DNA of 64,000 nucleotides from Siphonodentalium dalli (lineage: Eukaryota; Mollusca; Scaphopoda; Gadilida; Siphonodentaliidae): contig CP136061.1 in assembly GCA_032622095.1 (NCBI GenBank), forward strand, positions 124,196,754 to 124,260,753. The letters are read 5' to 3'. A program made the position numbers and the translations under genes. Of the stretch, positions 11,984-24,400 are shown piece after piece; the stretch's first letter is position 1; each line of letters begins with the position of its first letter. Under the pieces are notes generated by a model. It did not search any database. It was not told where the DNA came from and saw only the letters and a program-made list of their open reading frames with translations.

Positions 11984-12170
11984 ATGTTCCAATGCATTAT
12001 CTTATATATGCAAGTCTCCCATTGGGAGCCTCGCATATATAAGAGAATGCACTGGCTTACAAGGTCAAGGTAAATATTGTTAGGCCAAAGTATTCTCTTA
12101 TATATGCGAGGCTCCCTATGGGAGACCCCCATAGATAAGAGAATGCATTGGCACTGAAAGGGTTAAAGAC
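11984..12170. mobile_element. Double-hairpin repeat (TATATATGCGAG family)
   Basis: Two hairpins in tandem, each with arms AATGCATT.TCTTATATATG and a CGAG.CTCCC.ATGGGAG.CT loop region, joined by a spacer with AAGGTCAAGGTAAATATTG. It ends TGGCACTGAAAGGGTTAA. Relatives are at 25683-25850, 35372-35554 and 49554-49770. Confidence 0.75.
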
Positions 12171-12685
12171 TGCCTCAAAGCCAGATGATCTGATCCTCAC
12201 TTATTGTTCATTATATCCATTTCTACACTGGTTGATTTGCTTTTGGCGTAGAATTGATTGCCAAGGAGTTTTTGAGTAAAATGCGATGGTGTAGCTGAAT
12301 CCTCCTTGGGTTTTAATGATGTTATTTGTTATCATTGTTATTTATTTTCTCCAATACAGTTAATTCAAATAAGCAGCTATCATCATTAATCCCAACAATG
12401 AATGAAAATTTTAAAGGCAAACATTGTGTTTTAAAAAATTTTTAACATAACAAAAATTGCCAAGTGAATAGAAATTCCAAAACTTGAGAAAGAACACTTG
12501 GAACATGAGTTGTAAACAAATAGAGTATTTTACACATATGTATACAGGAGTGAAAGATACACTATTTTGTTTCAATAATCAATGTGCTGTGTATGATCAT
12601 AACACCTTTTTTGTAGTCTCACAAGTTACATGGCTGCAAGCCATGAAAGTTTCCAAAATTTATATCCACATTTCTTACAATTTCA

Positions 12686-12691
12686 AATAAA
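12686..12691 (+). promoter_or_regulatory. Candidate polyadenylation signal for the unknown gene
   Basis: AATAAA about 1.06 kb after the stop. Another AATAAA at 11906-11911 lies inside a hairpin MITE and is closer. Neither can be confirmed from sequence. Confidence 0.25.
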
Positions 12692-12980
12692 GTAATAAAT
12701 ATTGGAAAATAAAATAAATAATCATGGAACTAACTAGATGCCTAGCTATAACAAGCTGCATCAAAAACAATATGGGACATATCAACAACTCATCTTTGTA
12801 ACAAATAAATACTCAATTTTTATTATTTACATGATTTACAAATTCATTTAAATCCCTATATAATTTGATGTGTGGTGATTTATGTGAGAAAATATGATAT
12901 TTTATGGAAGTGATAGATGCTTCCATTGTGATTTTGAAGTGAAAATGAGAGACACACACAGCCTGGAACATGGATAATGT

Positions 12981-13246
12981 TTAACCCTTTCTTTTCAAAA
13001 TAGATTCTCCCATTCAGTTATAAAATATACGTTGGAATGGTCTATTATTCTATTATTTGGAGGGATGTTAAGTATATATTAGTGGATGACAGCCTGATGA
13101 AAAAATAATACAAGTGCAGTTGAGATCATACTCATTGGTGGGACATGTTGAGATAATAAGTTCAACTATGGTCGTTAGTTCGACTTATTATCTAAACATT
13201 TCCTAAGGGAACTGCTCATCAATGAGGACCTAGTATAGAAAGGGCA
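12981..13246. mobile_element. piggyBac-type MITE, degraded
   Basis: Starts TTAACCCTTTCTT and ends TAGTATAGAAAGGGCAA. The interior matches the element at 20251-20481 in reverse orientation (shared ATGGTCTATTATTC and TTATTATCT..ACATTTCC). The right TTAA is mutated. Confidence 0.6.
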
Positions 13247-13424
13247 ATTAATCATGTTGTTTTTATTGGTATCTAAGATAAAGACTATCGTGCCAAATAT
13301 TTCTGTAGGATCAATAGAAAAATCATGCTAGCACGGATTAGCAACTTATAAAGCATGACTTCTGCAATTGTTGACACTTTTAGTGAAGAAAGAGAGAGAA
13401 CTCTATATTGTAATGCAAAGCATC

Positions 13425-14045
13425 TATATACATAAAAGGGTAGGATCTGTCTGTCCGTCTGGATTTTTCTCTCAGACTGCTGGTCCGATTTCAACCAAAT
13501 TTGGTTTTGGTGACTCGGGGTACCCTGGTGGAGGTAATAACATTATTAGTTATTAAAAATTTGGATTTCAAAAAATTTAATTAAATAAATAAAAAAATTG
13601 TTTTTTTTTTAAATCAAGCTCACTATTGGCCATATTTCAGAATCAAATAAGTCCAATATGAACCTATGTGAATATTTAGGTCCAATATGAACCTATTGGC
13701 ATGAGGATATGTTGCAGCATCAGATGTACGATATTTATAAATATGTTTTCACTGTGGCCCACACCATCCAACGGAATAACGGGTACAAGTCCACTATGGG
13801 CTTATTCCAGAATCAAATATGTCCAACATGAACCAACGTCAATATTTAGGTCCAATATGAACCTATCTACATGAGGATAATTATATTGAAGTAGCATAAT
13901 AAATATTATCTCCATATATAAAAGAATTGGATCTGTCTGTCATGTGCGCTTCGTGCAGACAGTGGCTGCAGGCTGCTAAATCACACAGGCCCCTTTGTGC
14001 ATTCGCCGACGCTGAATAAAAGCTCCCCAAGGGAGCCTGTTTCAG
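13425..14045. repeat. Repeat region with internal ~170-bp duplication
   Basis: ATATTTAGGTCCAATATGAA recurs about 170 bp apart (13671 and 13847), with flanking matches. TATA.AAAAG..TTGGATCTGTCTGTC recurs near 13430 and 13918. The family is not recognised. Confidence 0.5.
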
Positions 14046-16948
14046 CTAGTAGTAGAATAAAGTTGGGAGGGGAGTCATAGAGATATTTTTGTCTTTTCTT
14101 TTTTCATTTGGTAGACAATCATAGGCCACAAATTTTCCAAATCTTGGGGTAATATATTTCTTGCTTGTATTTTATTTGCACGGATCATCAGTAAATTATT
14201 TAATGGTTCTATGTACAAATAATTGAAGACTGAAAACTATTTGTTGGTATTTAACTGTTCAAAATGTGTCCACTGTCCACATATTTATTTCTGGCCACGA
14301 TACTTTATTTCTAACCATATATATATATATTTGATAAACGTTTTATCAGAGGTCAGAATTAATGACCATAAATTATTAATGGAAGAAACACTACATTACA
14401 CAACATCTTCATTTGGCAAGCTCATGTGACCATTGTTCCAAGCCCTTTGCACAAGTGAATTCAGACATTGTAGTCTCATTTTAAGTGTGAACTATATAAC
14501 ATGATGCTGATTACAAGTGAAATATCTATGAGAGTGAAGAAGATAAAATAACCCTCTGCTACATAGTACAAATGCTCATATTTAGAGTAGAGACAATTTG
14601 GTTACCACATATGGTATGCTGCTGGCAAGAATAAATTAGGATTGGTTTCAAATGTCACAAAAAAGTGGATTTTGATATATATTTTTTTAAACTCAAATTT
14701 GATTGCTGTCATAAATTAATTTGTGGTTAACCACATGCACTAAATAAGATCAAGACTTTTGGAGGCATTGCAAGTGACGCCACACTGGAAAATATTTTGA
14801 CCACCAACCAAATAACAGCATTATATTACAAAGCACCCTATGGCTCTACTCTAGCACTGGAGGATAACTTATGCCAGACAATCTGATCCCTTTCTCTGTT
14901 AATTTTTATATAGGATTCTAGAGATTCACACTTTAAAGTAGTTTGAAAATCTTCATCAGCAGAGGGTATTCACACATTCAGATGTACCGGTACTGAGAAA
15001 ATATTCCTGTCTGAGTAGTTTTTTTTACAAAGTTATATTCAAATGAGTAAAATAAATGCCTGGGAGATTTAAAACCCATGGCAGTTTGGCATCTCAAATT
15101 TCACCTTGTATTTCATACTTATTTCACAATAATTTCCCATTTCACAAATACTTTTATACTAATTTTATACGCCTCGGGAAGACATATCGTATAAATTAGC
15201 ATCTCAAAAACAAAAACAGGCCTTTTTTTCCTCCATTCAAATGAGCCATGACTGTTTATTTGACTACAATTATGCTCAAACTAAAACTGTTGTTCAGACG
15301 AGACTGAATCAAATCATCTGGCTTCAAATATAATGATCGAACTATGGATAATACAAGTATGAAAAAATTCCCCTCAACCATGATTGATTGAAAATGATCA
15401 ACAACATTTATTATAATAATTAGCACAACAATCTTCGGAAAAATTGCACATTCTTAGAAAAACTATTTCTTCATGCACTAGTACACTTCATTGTTCATAT
15501 AAAAATATATATATATTTACTAATGCAGCAATTGTTAAATTCTCTCATATTCTGTCAGATCACTCATAGTATAATCATGGAAATGGGTTGTGTTGGCCTA
15601 AATATCCTAGTTTGCAATTTTTAGAAGACATTAAATGCCCACTTAATTTTTATAGTGACTTGATATACGGTTTCAATAAAATCTATGCCATAAAATATGA
15701 TGAAAATGCTATAATTCATCACCATTTGAAAAATCTGTGTCTCAGAAGATGCCTATAGAGAAATAGAATGATTACCCCCGTTTTGGCTCCCAGAATGTGA
15801 CCAGAATTCAAACCAATGATGAATTTTCAATGGAAGGGGAATAACTCTATCTTTAGGATATAGAGTCATTCAACCTTCAGGGAAAATATTACACTTTTTA
15901 ATACAATCTAGATGACAAAAATACGTTGGTAACTCAACAAAACAACATGTTCACAGTTTATTACATGGATAAGTTGATAATACAATGTTTTTGGAGCTTT
16001 CTCTTTCAAATGGTATTTAATATGGCATATATTTTATATATGCGATCTGGGGGTTTGAAAATTAAGTGGGCCTTTAAAGACCTGATGATAGCAATTTTTG
16101 CACCCCTGACAATCCAACTGACTATATAGACCTAGTTAGATATTCAACTCGGCTCGGTAAGTTACTGTATCTATAGATTTGAATGTAATAATTGGTTGCA
16201 ATTAACAAAGTTACAATTTTATCAAAATCCTTATTAATTTATAAATTAAAATTACGATTAGAGGATATTATTATATAATGTGTTTCTATATTCTACAGAG
16301 TGTTTCTTTATTATGCAGAGCATTTTACCACCCATATAATCACTAGTTTCTTATTTACACTTTATCAATAGGGGTTATATGCCACCACCAATCTAAGTAT
16401 AGTTGGGGGTAACGTAATTAATATAAACCCTATTACTCAACAAAACTTCAATCTCTAAGCCAAATATGCAAAGTTATCAATAATTTGGGATCTTGAATTG
16501 GTAAAATTATAGATTTGGTTTTGATAACTAATTAAGAAAAAACATCATCTCAGACAGCTGTGTCTCCATGTACACAGGGTTCACATATGATAGTAATTCA
16601 TATATGGTATACTTTCTTTTTTTACAAAACTATTTGCTGGGTTCCAAAACCAAACTAAATGTAGTATAAATCAGCTTATTACTATGAATGTACTAGCAAT
16701 GTTTTATTTAGAAGTCTTGAGAAGCGGGAGTGCATTTACTCCTAGACACATTGAGGAGGGTATAGCTTTGCACTGAAATTGACCTGAATTGTTTAGAATG
16801 CCAGGCCTTTTTCAGTTTGAACAATAACAAACGTTGCCAACCCCATTCATTCCATACATTTATAAACTCAGAGCTAAAACATTCATTCACACATTGCTCA
16901 CATTCTGAGAGACAATTACTCAAAACAACAATAAATATATACAAGCAG
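14046..16948. other. Intergenic AT-rich sequence, nothing recognised
   Basis: About 2.9 kb with only short open frames, simple TA runs and no clear inverted repeats. I see no gene, RNA or element here. Confidence 0.5.
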
Positions 16949-16957
16949 GTAATAATG

Positions 16958-18325
16958 TAGTCCAAGTCTTCTCGTACTAAAACTAGCTAAGATTTTGGGA
17001 TGGAGAGATGCTAGTGTTTAGTCCGAGACCGCGCGCATAGCCTTCTTATGACACGAGTTAAGCGTTAATGACCCGCTCAAATAAAACCACAATTATATGA
17101 AATAAAATATCACAATTGCGACAATAACAGATATTTTCCACAGAAGACATGCTATTTGATCTGAACCCCACATCAGTTGTGAATTGAAAGCGGTAATTTA
17201 ATGCGAAAAGAGACATTTACCGCAATGATAACAAATTTTTAAAAGTATGCGAACTCAGTTGACCTCGCGAACTGTGTTCGGCATTTTCCGTTGAAAATAT
17301 TCCGTAGATTTTCGACTGACAACGCAAATTACGATGAATTCTCCATTGTAATCGTAATTATGTGTGTCAATAAATAAAAAATAAAAAGATTAATTAAACA
17401 TTGAAGATATAAATGTAATACATTAAATAAATTACGGGGAATTACAACCCTCTCAAAGTTTAAAACAGTGTAAACACAACGAGAATTAGAATAAATAATA
17501 TGGTGCTACATTTCCCACATTTGGTGGACTTCAGCGAAATTAAGATATATACTAAGCGAACAGAGCAATATACTGCTCTTGTTAAGCACACAAAAAAATC
17601 AAACAAAATTTGTATAAATTTTTAACCTTAAGTTTGAAAAGTCCCACTAAAACGGAAGAACTATATTTCGAAACTGTGTGATTCGGTTCTCCGATTATTT
17701 TATCAACACAAAAGTCAAAATGCACATGGATGAAAATCACACGCATGGCAAGTCAGACACAAGAGTTCTAATTTGCTCCAATTTTGACAAGTTGCTTGCG
17801 AAAATTGTCAACAAAACTACCTTTCTGATCCTCCATTATGTCATTAAGTTTTTAGTGCGGGAATTGTTCTCAAAGCACATTGGAAACTGGACTTTGCGGT
17901 GATCGGTTTTCGCCATTTTGTCGGAAAACCCCAGCGCTATATATAGAAACGGAAACTAGAATACTCAGAACAAACACCGGACAATGCCGAAGTTCTTCGG
18001 AACCTGAGTTCGGCTTTCAGTTAAGTAAATAAACAGAAAAAACAACGATGTTTGTGGCAATCAACCGGAATATTCTATGTGTAATTTAACATTAAAGTTA
18101 GATTATTATACACCATTCTGACCATAAGATGTCACTCTTTCCGACGTATATAGCATCATGTATTGCTTTGTTAGGTAAATCGAGTAAAATACACCACAGA
18201 TTCCCGCCACAGATCCTGGGCGTAACTCGTGTCATAAGAAGGCTATGCGCGCGGTCTCGGACTAAACACCAGCATCTCTCCATCCCAAAATCTTAGCTAG
18301 TTTTAGTACGAGAAGACTTGGACTA
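16958..18325. mobile_element. Mutator-like (MULE) non-autonomous foldback element
   Basis: The 103-bp terminal inverted repeats (16958-17060 and 18223-18325) differ by one base that I can see. The ends are TAGTCCAAG...CTTGGACTA. The element is flanked by an exact 9-bp direct repeat GTAATAATG (16949-16957 and 18326-18334). A 9-bp target duplication with long terminal repeats is the hallmark of Mutator-type elements. The 1.16-kb interior has no transposase-like open frame. Confidence 0.85.
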
Positions 18326-18349
18326 GTAATAATGATAACTGTTCCCAAA

Positions 18350-18603
18350 CAAGCCTTGAAATATTGTGCCTGTCATTTGCAGAATGAGGTCCCCAGAAGG
18401 TGAATTTAGTGATGCTACCCTGCATAGCGGGCTAGCATCACCAAATTCACCCTCTGGGAACCTCATTCTGCTGAGTTGTAAGCAGAATGAGGTCCCCAGA
18501 GGGTGAATTTGATGATGCTAGCATGCTATGCAGGGTAGCATCACTAAATTCACCCTCTGGGGACCTCATTCTGCAAATGACAGACACACTATTTCAAGGC
18601 TTG
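18350..18603. mobile_element. Double-hairpin MITE with 8-bp target duplication
   Basis: A 254-bp palindrome with ends CAAGCCTTGAAATA and TATTTCAAGGCTTG. Inside it are two successive hairpins, each with arms AGAATGAGGTCCCCAGA.GG and CACCCTCTGGG.ACCTCATT. It is flanked by TTCCCAAA and TTCCAAAA (one mismatch). An interrupted second copy is at 34264-35278. Confidence 0.85.
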
Positions 18604-18724
18604 TTCCAAAAATATGGAGTAATTAGTCAGTTTTGAAGACTCTGACAAGATCTAGAAGCTGAAATGACTACCAGGACTGTCAAGTGAGTGTTTTATGCCA
18701 ACTGAATTATTCACCTCAAAACAA

Positions 18725-19272
18725 CAGGGCTGGTATTCACAAACTGGGTTTATATCTAGTCTAGGTGGTTTATAACGCGAAGCTATCTGTGGTCGTCGAT
18801 CAGATATACATTGCCATGGTATAGGATTATTCAATCAAGGGGAATTTTGATGGCGATCGTCGATTGAATACTGTTGTGGATTGCCGGTTATATAAAACCA
18901 TGCTCATCATACTCCTCTAGGAGGTTGCGACTATCACTTGCAACTACACTGAGACATTGCTTTGGTTCTTCTTCCTCGCTTTGTGCTAATTCTAAGATCC
19001 AAATTATACTTTCAAAACTTGTTCAGCAGAGAGATTCAGTCTGAGTCACTGTACCGTTACAGTGTTTGTGTGAGATACATTCAGATTGTATCTGGTGAGT
19101 GTTTGTGATTTAGGCATGAGGCGGTGTCGAAATTGACAAATCTGATAGATTGGGTCCATTATATTGATGACAGTGTGTCGTAAATGGTAGTGAAGGCACT
19201 TTGTGCATTCAGCCCCCTACAAATAAACTACCTGATTTATAAAATAAACCCAATTGCTGAATACCAGCCCTG
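18725..19272. mobile_element. Terminal-inverted-repeat element, 548 bp
   Basis: Starts CAGGGCTGGTATTCACAAAC and ends with the near reverse complement (TTGCTGAATACCAGCCCTG). The interior has a TATATAAAA box near 18889. Target duplications are not clear, so the superfamily is unassigned. Confidence 0.6.
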
Positions 19273-19600
19273 GTGTTTGTAGTCAAGAATAAAACAAGCA
19301 AAAAATAATTAGAAAGAAATATAAATTAATTGCATTTAAGTATATGATAGATTTGGGTATATACCGGTACCAATACAGAGGTTTTTGAAGAAATACAGGG
19401 TTTTTATAGGTAAATTCTGTGATGGGAGCTGGTGCTCTGGAACAACAATTCCGTTTTAAATAGTTTTCGAACAGTTCAGTCGAGAATTGTGCACCAGGTT
19501 TGTAAATTATAGTTAAAGTCAAGCTCCTGGCATTAGAATTTGTTAGGAATCGGATAGGGCATTCCTAAATTATGGCCATTAGAAGTGAGGACGTATTCGA

Positions 19601-19870
19601 CAAGCCTGAGTTTATTGTGCCTTTCATTTGCTGAATGAGGTCCCCAGAGGGTGAATTTAGTGATACTATCCCGCATAGCGGGCTAGCATACCAAATTCAC
19701 CATCTGGAGACCTCATTCCATGGCCACTTAGGCCTCATCTACTCTGGAAAGCTTCTTTATATAAATTTTCTATAGAAACTTCATCACATAGATTCTATTT
19801 CTTTTTTAGTTTATATCTCCAAATTGGCAGACGACACATTGCATAATCATGCATAGTCATTAGAGATGTG
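19601..19870. repeat. Partial copy of the double-hairpin family with 3' extension
   Basis: One hairpin (GAATGAGGTCCCCAGAGGG .. CCATCTGGAGACCTCATTCC) is followed by a segment shared with 40280-40475, including AAATTGGCAGACGACACATT. This shows a longer relative of the MITE family. Confidence 0.6.
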
Positions 19871-20250
19871 TTTATTAAAGTGGCATGCTTTTTGTTATTT
19901 CATTTTCATTTATTGTTTTGTACATTTTCCTTAAGGACAACCCCCTGTGGTCAAAACCGATTTAACTTACTTATAATGACCATTTAATACAATCATAATT
20001 ATCCTGAAATTAGGCACAGCAGGAGATGTAGAAATGGTAAACAATACATTAGAAACCAATGTCACTTTTCTAACACTAATCAAAGTTCCAATAATTTTTG
20101 TGATGTAGCAATGTCATATTTTCATACAAAGAGAATCTGTGACATAATGTCCCTCTAAATAACCCAGTATTATTCAAATATTAAATAAGTAAATTTAAAT
20201 CTATTAAAACATAGATTTTTGGCCACAAGTCATTGACTCAGAATATTAAT

Positions 20251-20481
20251 TTAACCCTTTCTATACTAAATACTCATTGACGAGTAGTTATCCCTTAGGA
20301 AATGTTCAGATAATAATTTCAACGAATGACAATTCCCACATATGAATAGGATTCCATCTGCACTTTCTAGTGTTTGTCATCTGATCATATTTCCTGACAA
20401 GGCTCCAAATGAATAATAGACCATTCTAAAGTATACAGTTATAGTTGAATGGGAGAATTCATTCAGTATAGAAAGGGCTAA
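20251..20481. mobile_element. piggyBac-type MITE, 231 bp
   Basis: TTAACCCTTTCTATACT at the left end and AGTATAGAAAGGGCTAA at the right. The interior resembles 12981-13246 in reverse. A fragment of the same family (AATGAATAATAGACCATTC) is also near 21065-21100. Confidence 0.7.
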
Positions 20482-21333
20482 ATACCAGAGACAATATAGC
20501 ATGGATTGGGAGCCCTGAACACATCTTTTAAATTTAATTTAATACACCACACACTCCTTAAAATGTGACATGTGAGGAAAAAATGATGGGAGACTAGTAA
20601 AATAATAAAGATGATGAATCCTATGATGGTTTCTTGGTACAAGTATAATAAAAATCAATGGTCACCCTTATTCAGCCAACATATGATTGCATTTTATTAT
20701 ACCATAATTGTCTATGTTAAAAGTATTCATCACTACACTTGATGCACATTCCTTATAGCATCATATTTTACTTGCGCAGTGAGGATACACATTAAAAGTA
20801 AACAGCGGAGTAGTTGTATTAGTGGAACAAATAAAAAAAATATTATTATGGAATAAACAAGCTACACCTATTGTAGCAAATAGTACAAAATTTTCATCAA
20901 TCGTGGTACTGTGGTTTTAACCACTTGCCAAAAGGCTCATGGTCAAAGCAACAATTCCACCGGTGATGAAAATTTGGTACTTTCGGCGAATATGAGTTTA
21001 TTTTCCACCAATCAATAGGAAGCTTTCTGTACTTGTATTATCTGTCATCTGCTTATATTTCTGAACTTCCCTCCAGATGAATAATAGACCATTCATTAAA
21101 AAAATAATTAAGAAGCTCCTAACTGGAATCTTCCCTCTATTTTAACCCTGCCCACTGGATCCAACCTCATCTCGACACTAGATCCAACTTCATATCGTCA
21201 TTAGATTCAACCTGATATTGAAATAGAGACCTTTCTTTCATGTTATTCATGTCCATAACATGGAACACCCATAAAACAAACATTTGTTTGTTAAACCATG
21301 CCCAACAATAGTACTTATGAGTTGTGGTCCCTT
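20482..21333. other. SEC63 3' flank
   Basis: AT-rich sequence that probably holds the SEC63 3' UTR, with a repeat fragment near 21004-21100. There is no other coding signal. Confidence 0.4.
20997..21002 (-). promoter_or_regulatory. Candidate SEC63 polyadenylation signal
   Basis: AATAAA on the minus strand, about 330 nt after the SEC63 stop. It is the first canonical hexamer I noticed downstream, but in an AT-rich region this is weak evidence. Confidence 0.35.
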
Positions 21334-21465
21334 TCAATAATCTGATCCTTCGTCATCAGAATAATCAGTGTCATCGCTATCATCGTCATCCTTATCCTTG
21401 TCTTCATCATCAGAGATATCCCACTGTGGATGATTTTCTATCACCTTGGCTTCTTTCACGTCCAA
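21334..21465 (-). CDS. SEC63: SEC63 exon 18: acidic C terminus and stop
   Basis: Codes residues 725-767 and TGA (21336-21334). LDVKEAKVIENHPQWD is conserved. It is followed by an Asp/Ser acidic tail (DDEDKDKDDDDSDDTDYSDD). In mammals the acidic Sec63 tail binds Sec62, so the partner is inferred to be the same here. Confidence 0.95.
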   Translation of the reverse strand: MDVKEAKVIENHPQWDISDDEDKDKDDDDSDDTDYSDDEGSDY

Positions 21466-24400
21466 CTGGAGAAAGGAAGGAATTTCACAAATGAAATGGT
21501 GGACTATATAGAGAACTCAACTGACATATGTAATAAAAGGTCGCAGACGCCATGTCCCCTGAAACAAGGTGGCTTTTTGGGACATTGGCTTTTTTAAAAA
21601 GAATAATGATGTCAAATTTTGGCAAAAACTTTAATCCAACATGACAAATGATATGCATCTTCTGAAAGGTGAACCACACACCATAAGAACACAACAGACA
21701 AATCGGTCTATGAATAAATCGATCACTAGACAAGCACCTTGAGGTTATTTTACTTACACCGTTTAAAAATGAAAGTGTTGTGATGTTAACTCCACAATAC
21801 CAAATAACCCCCCAATGCATTGACGGACAGACAAATAATTTCATAACGTACCTGTCGTAAGTACAGATGGACGCGGCCGATTACAATAGTCCTTGGAAAT
21901 TTTGGGGGGCCACAATTAATTGCATGCATTAAAGAACTTCTGTCTACCAACTTATAGAATTTGTTTCAATTTTGCTTTTGGAAACAAGCATTTTAGTTTA
22001 TACTGCATCCTTCTATAGTAAAATTTTGAATTAAAAAATGGGAGAGCAATCGCTCCCATCTCCTGGGAAGGACTGTACAATCAATCTCGTAATCCCAGGT
22101 GCAGTTTGCCATGGTGATTAATATCTCTGTCAAGTTTCATAGAAATTTACCAGGAAATGAAGGAGTAGAAGCTTGTAGAAAATGACCAAATTACATACAT
22201 TGCTAAAAAGTTGAAAGGGGCAATAACTAGTGTACAAAAGCTCTAATGAGTCTCATAATTTCAGGTGCATAATTTAGTGATGATGGTTAATACATGTAAT
22301 TGTGCCAAGTTTCAGAAACATTGACCAATAAATGAAGTAGATACAGGCTCAGACAAAATTATAGGGTTGCAAAAATGTTTTTAATTTGAAAAATGATATT
22401 AACCCCAAGAACAAATGTTGGATGGACCTCGTAATCACAGGTGCACAGGTTATCATGATAGTAATTATCTGGGCCAAGTTTCAAAAGAATTGCCTGAAAG
22501 ATGAAGGAATATAAGCTCAAACAAAGTTGAGTCCGCAGACGGACAGACAAGCTTATTCCAGTATAACCCTGCTCCACCCACAACTTCGTTGGGGGAGTGG
22601 TATATTAAAGTGTACCCTTTCTGATTTCCTCACTGGCTTAGAAATTAAATTGGCTGAGAATTGTAATAAGTATTTTGTTTGCCTTACCTTCAAATTGTGA
22701 ACTAAATCAAAATCAACATATGAGTCTGATCTGAGAATGACGGAATACTGATACACTCCTACTCGTGCTGGAGCTGAGAATTTGAGCGACAACTGAAGAT
22801 AGAAAATTATTTTAAACAGAAATGAAAAACAGTGATAGAACAGAAGTCCAAATGTGAAATTATCTTCTGAGTTTGACAGGTTTATTAAGCTCTGACTCGT
22901 AAAATAATACCCAAAACATTTGCTCAGTTTATATTTCTACAACCACAAGAGGAGTCCACAAAGCAATCATATGACAGGAATTCAATATAAAATAAAGAAA
23001 ATATTTCGCATTCCCAGGTTTCAATAGTCTAAAAATGGTTTCATTCTTGAGTTGAAGTGAATAGTGTTTCAGTATCACATATGATTTATAATTGTAGCAT
23101 GCAACAAAGTATGAAATGTGTACAATTATTTTAATGTGAATTTTTTTTTTATTATATAATTTGTCACTTAATATTGTTTAATACCCTGTTCTGTCACTCT
23201 GTGCATGGGTGAAATTTTCATATCCCAGTAAATCAAATTGGTCTGACCTAAACCAGTTAACAGAATTCACTTGTGAGGCTGCACTCGGAAAACAATCAGC
23301 TTTTAAAACAGATCTGTCATTGTTGGTCTCATAAAATCATAAAATTTCAGATTATCTTGTATAATTCAAGTAGCATTCAGACGAGTCCGTTGTGTTAGTC
23401 AATACGTTGCAATGACACAATCCGTTTTCTGCATTAAATCGTTCACATGGGTGTGTAATTTGCATTATAATGCAGAGCTTCCAATTAATAATTGCAGCCA
23501 AGTTCGATATTGGAATAAATGCAATATTTCAAATAAATCTATCTGTAATAAATAAATGCTACGACAATGTTAAATCCAAACATAAACATTAACATAAATA
23601 CAAGTCGGTTTTCAGTTGTATCAAAGAAAGCCGCCTTGTATTAATGGATACAACGTAACAGATGCGTGGAAGCCTTGAACACCTTAGTGTTATTGTCTGC
23701 TAGGGAAACGGACCGGACCGCCAGTGGTGGTCCAGTCCAGTGAAGAGGCAGTCCAGTCTGGTCCAGCCCAGCTCTTGGTGGACCGGTATTCTTGCCTGGA
23801 ACGGTCCATCGTTGTATAGAAGTTAGAGAATGAATAAATGTGTTTAAAACTTGTGACTGTGACTCGGTGCAGAGTTTGTATTTCACGTTTCCGCTATCCC
23901 CCACATGCTATGATTGGGTTGGGTGCAAATGCTCCAAGTCTTTCAGCACTCATAACGTTCTGTTCTTAGTGACATATTCCAGACAGATTGTTCAATTACC
24001 AACATACAGGTATGCGTATAATCGATTGGTATTGGATGTAGTTACTTGGAGTTATATATTGTCCACTATAGGCTAGAATATCGCGATTCGCGACCAATGT
24101 TCAGTACATTGAAAAGTAGATGAGGGTTAGTTGACATGGTATTGATGGTAACTCGCTATCTTGTCTGACATCGGTCATTGTCAGTGCTAAACCCAAGTAG
24201 GGCCAGTACATCTATGTAATTGTATTCAATTTCGCGAACCGGTACAGTACCGGACTGCCATGGGTGAAGCGGTCCAATGATGGTGGTCCGGTCTGGCCCT
24301 GGACCATGGACCGGACCATTTTTTGCAGTCCGGTCTGCATCCCTAGTGTAGGCAATCCAAATTCAACGCAACACACTCAACAGATTCTCCTGAACATACA

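Noticed and set aside
18725-19272. Solo LTR, because of an internal TATATAAAA box
   Set aside because: The ends are long inverted repeats starting CAGGG rather than TG...CA, with no flanking 4-6-bp duplication.
21485-21844. 119-codon minus-strand frame in SEC63 intron 17
   Set aside because: The conserved exons 17 and 18 splice cleanly around it, and its sequence resembles no Sec63 segment.
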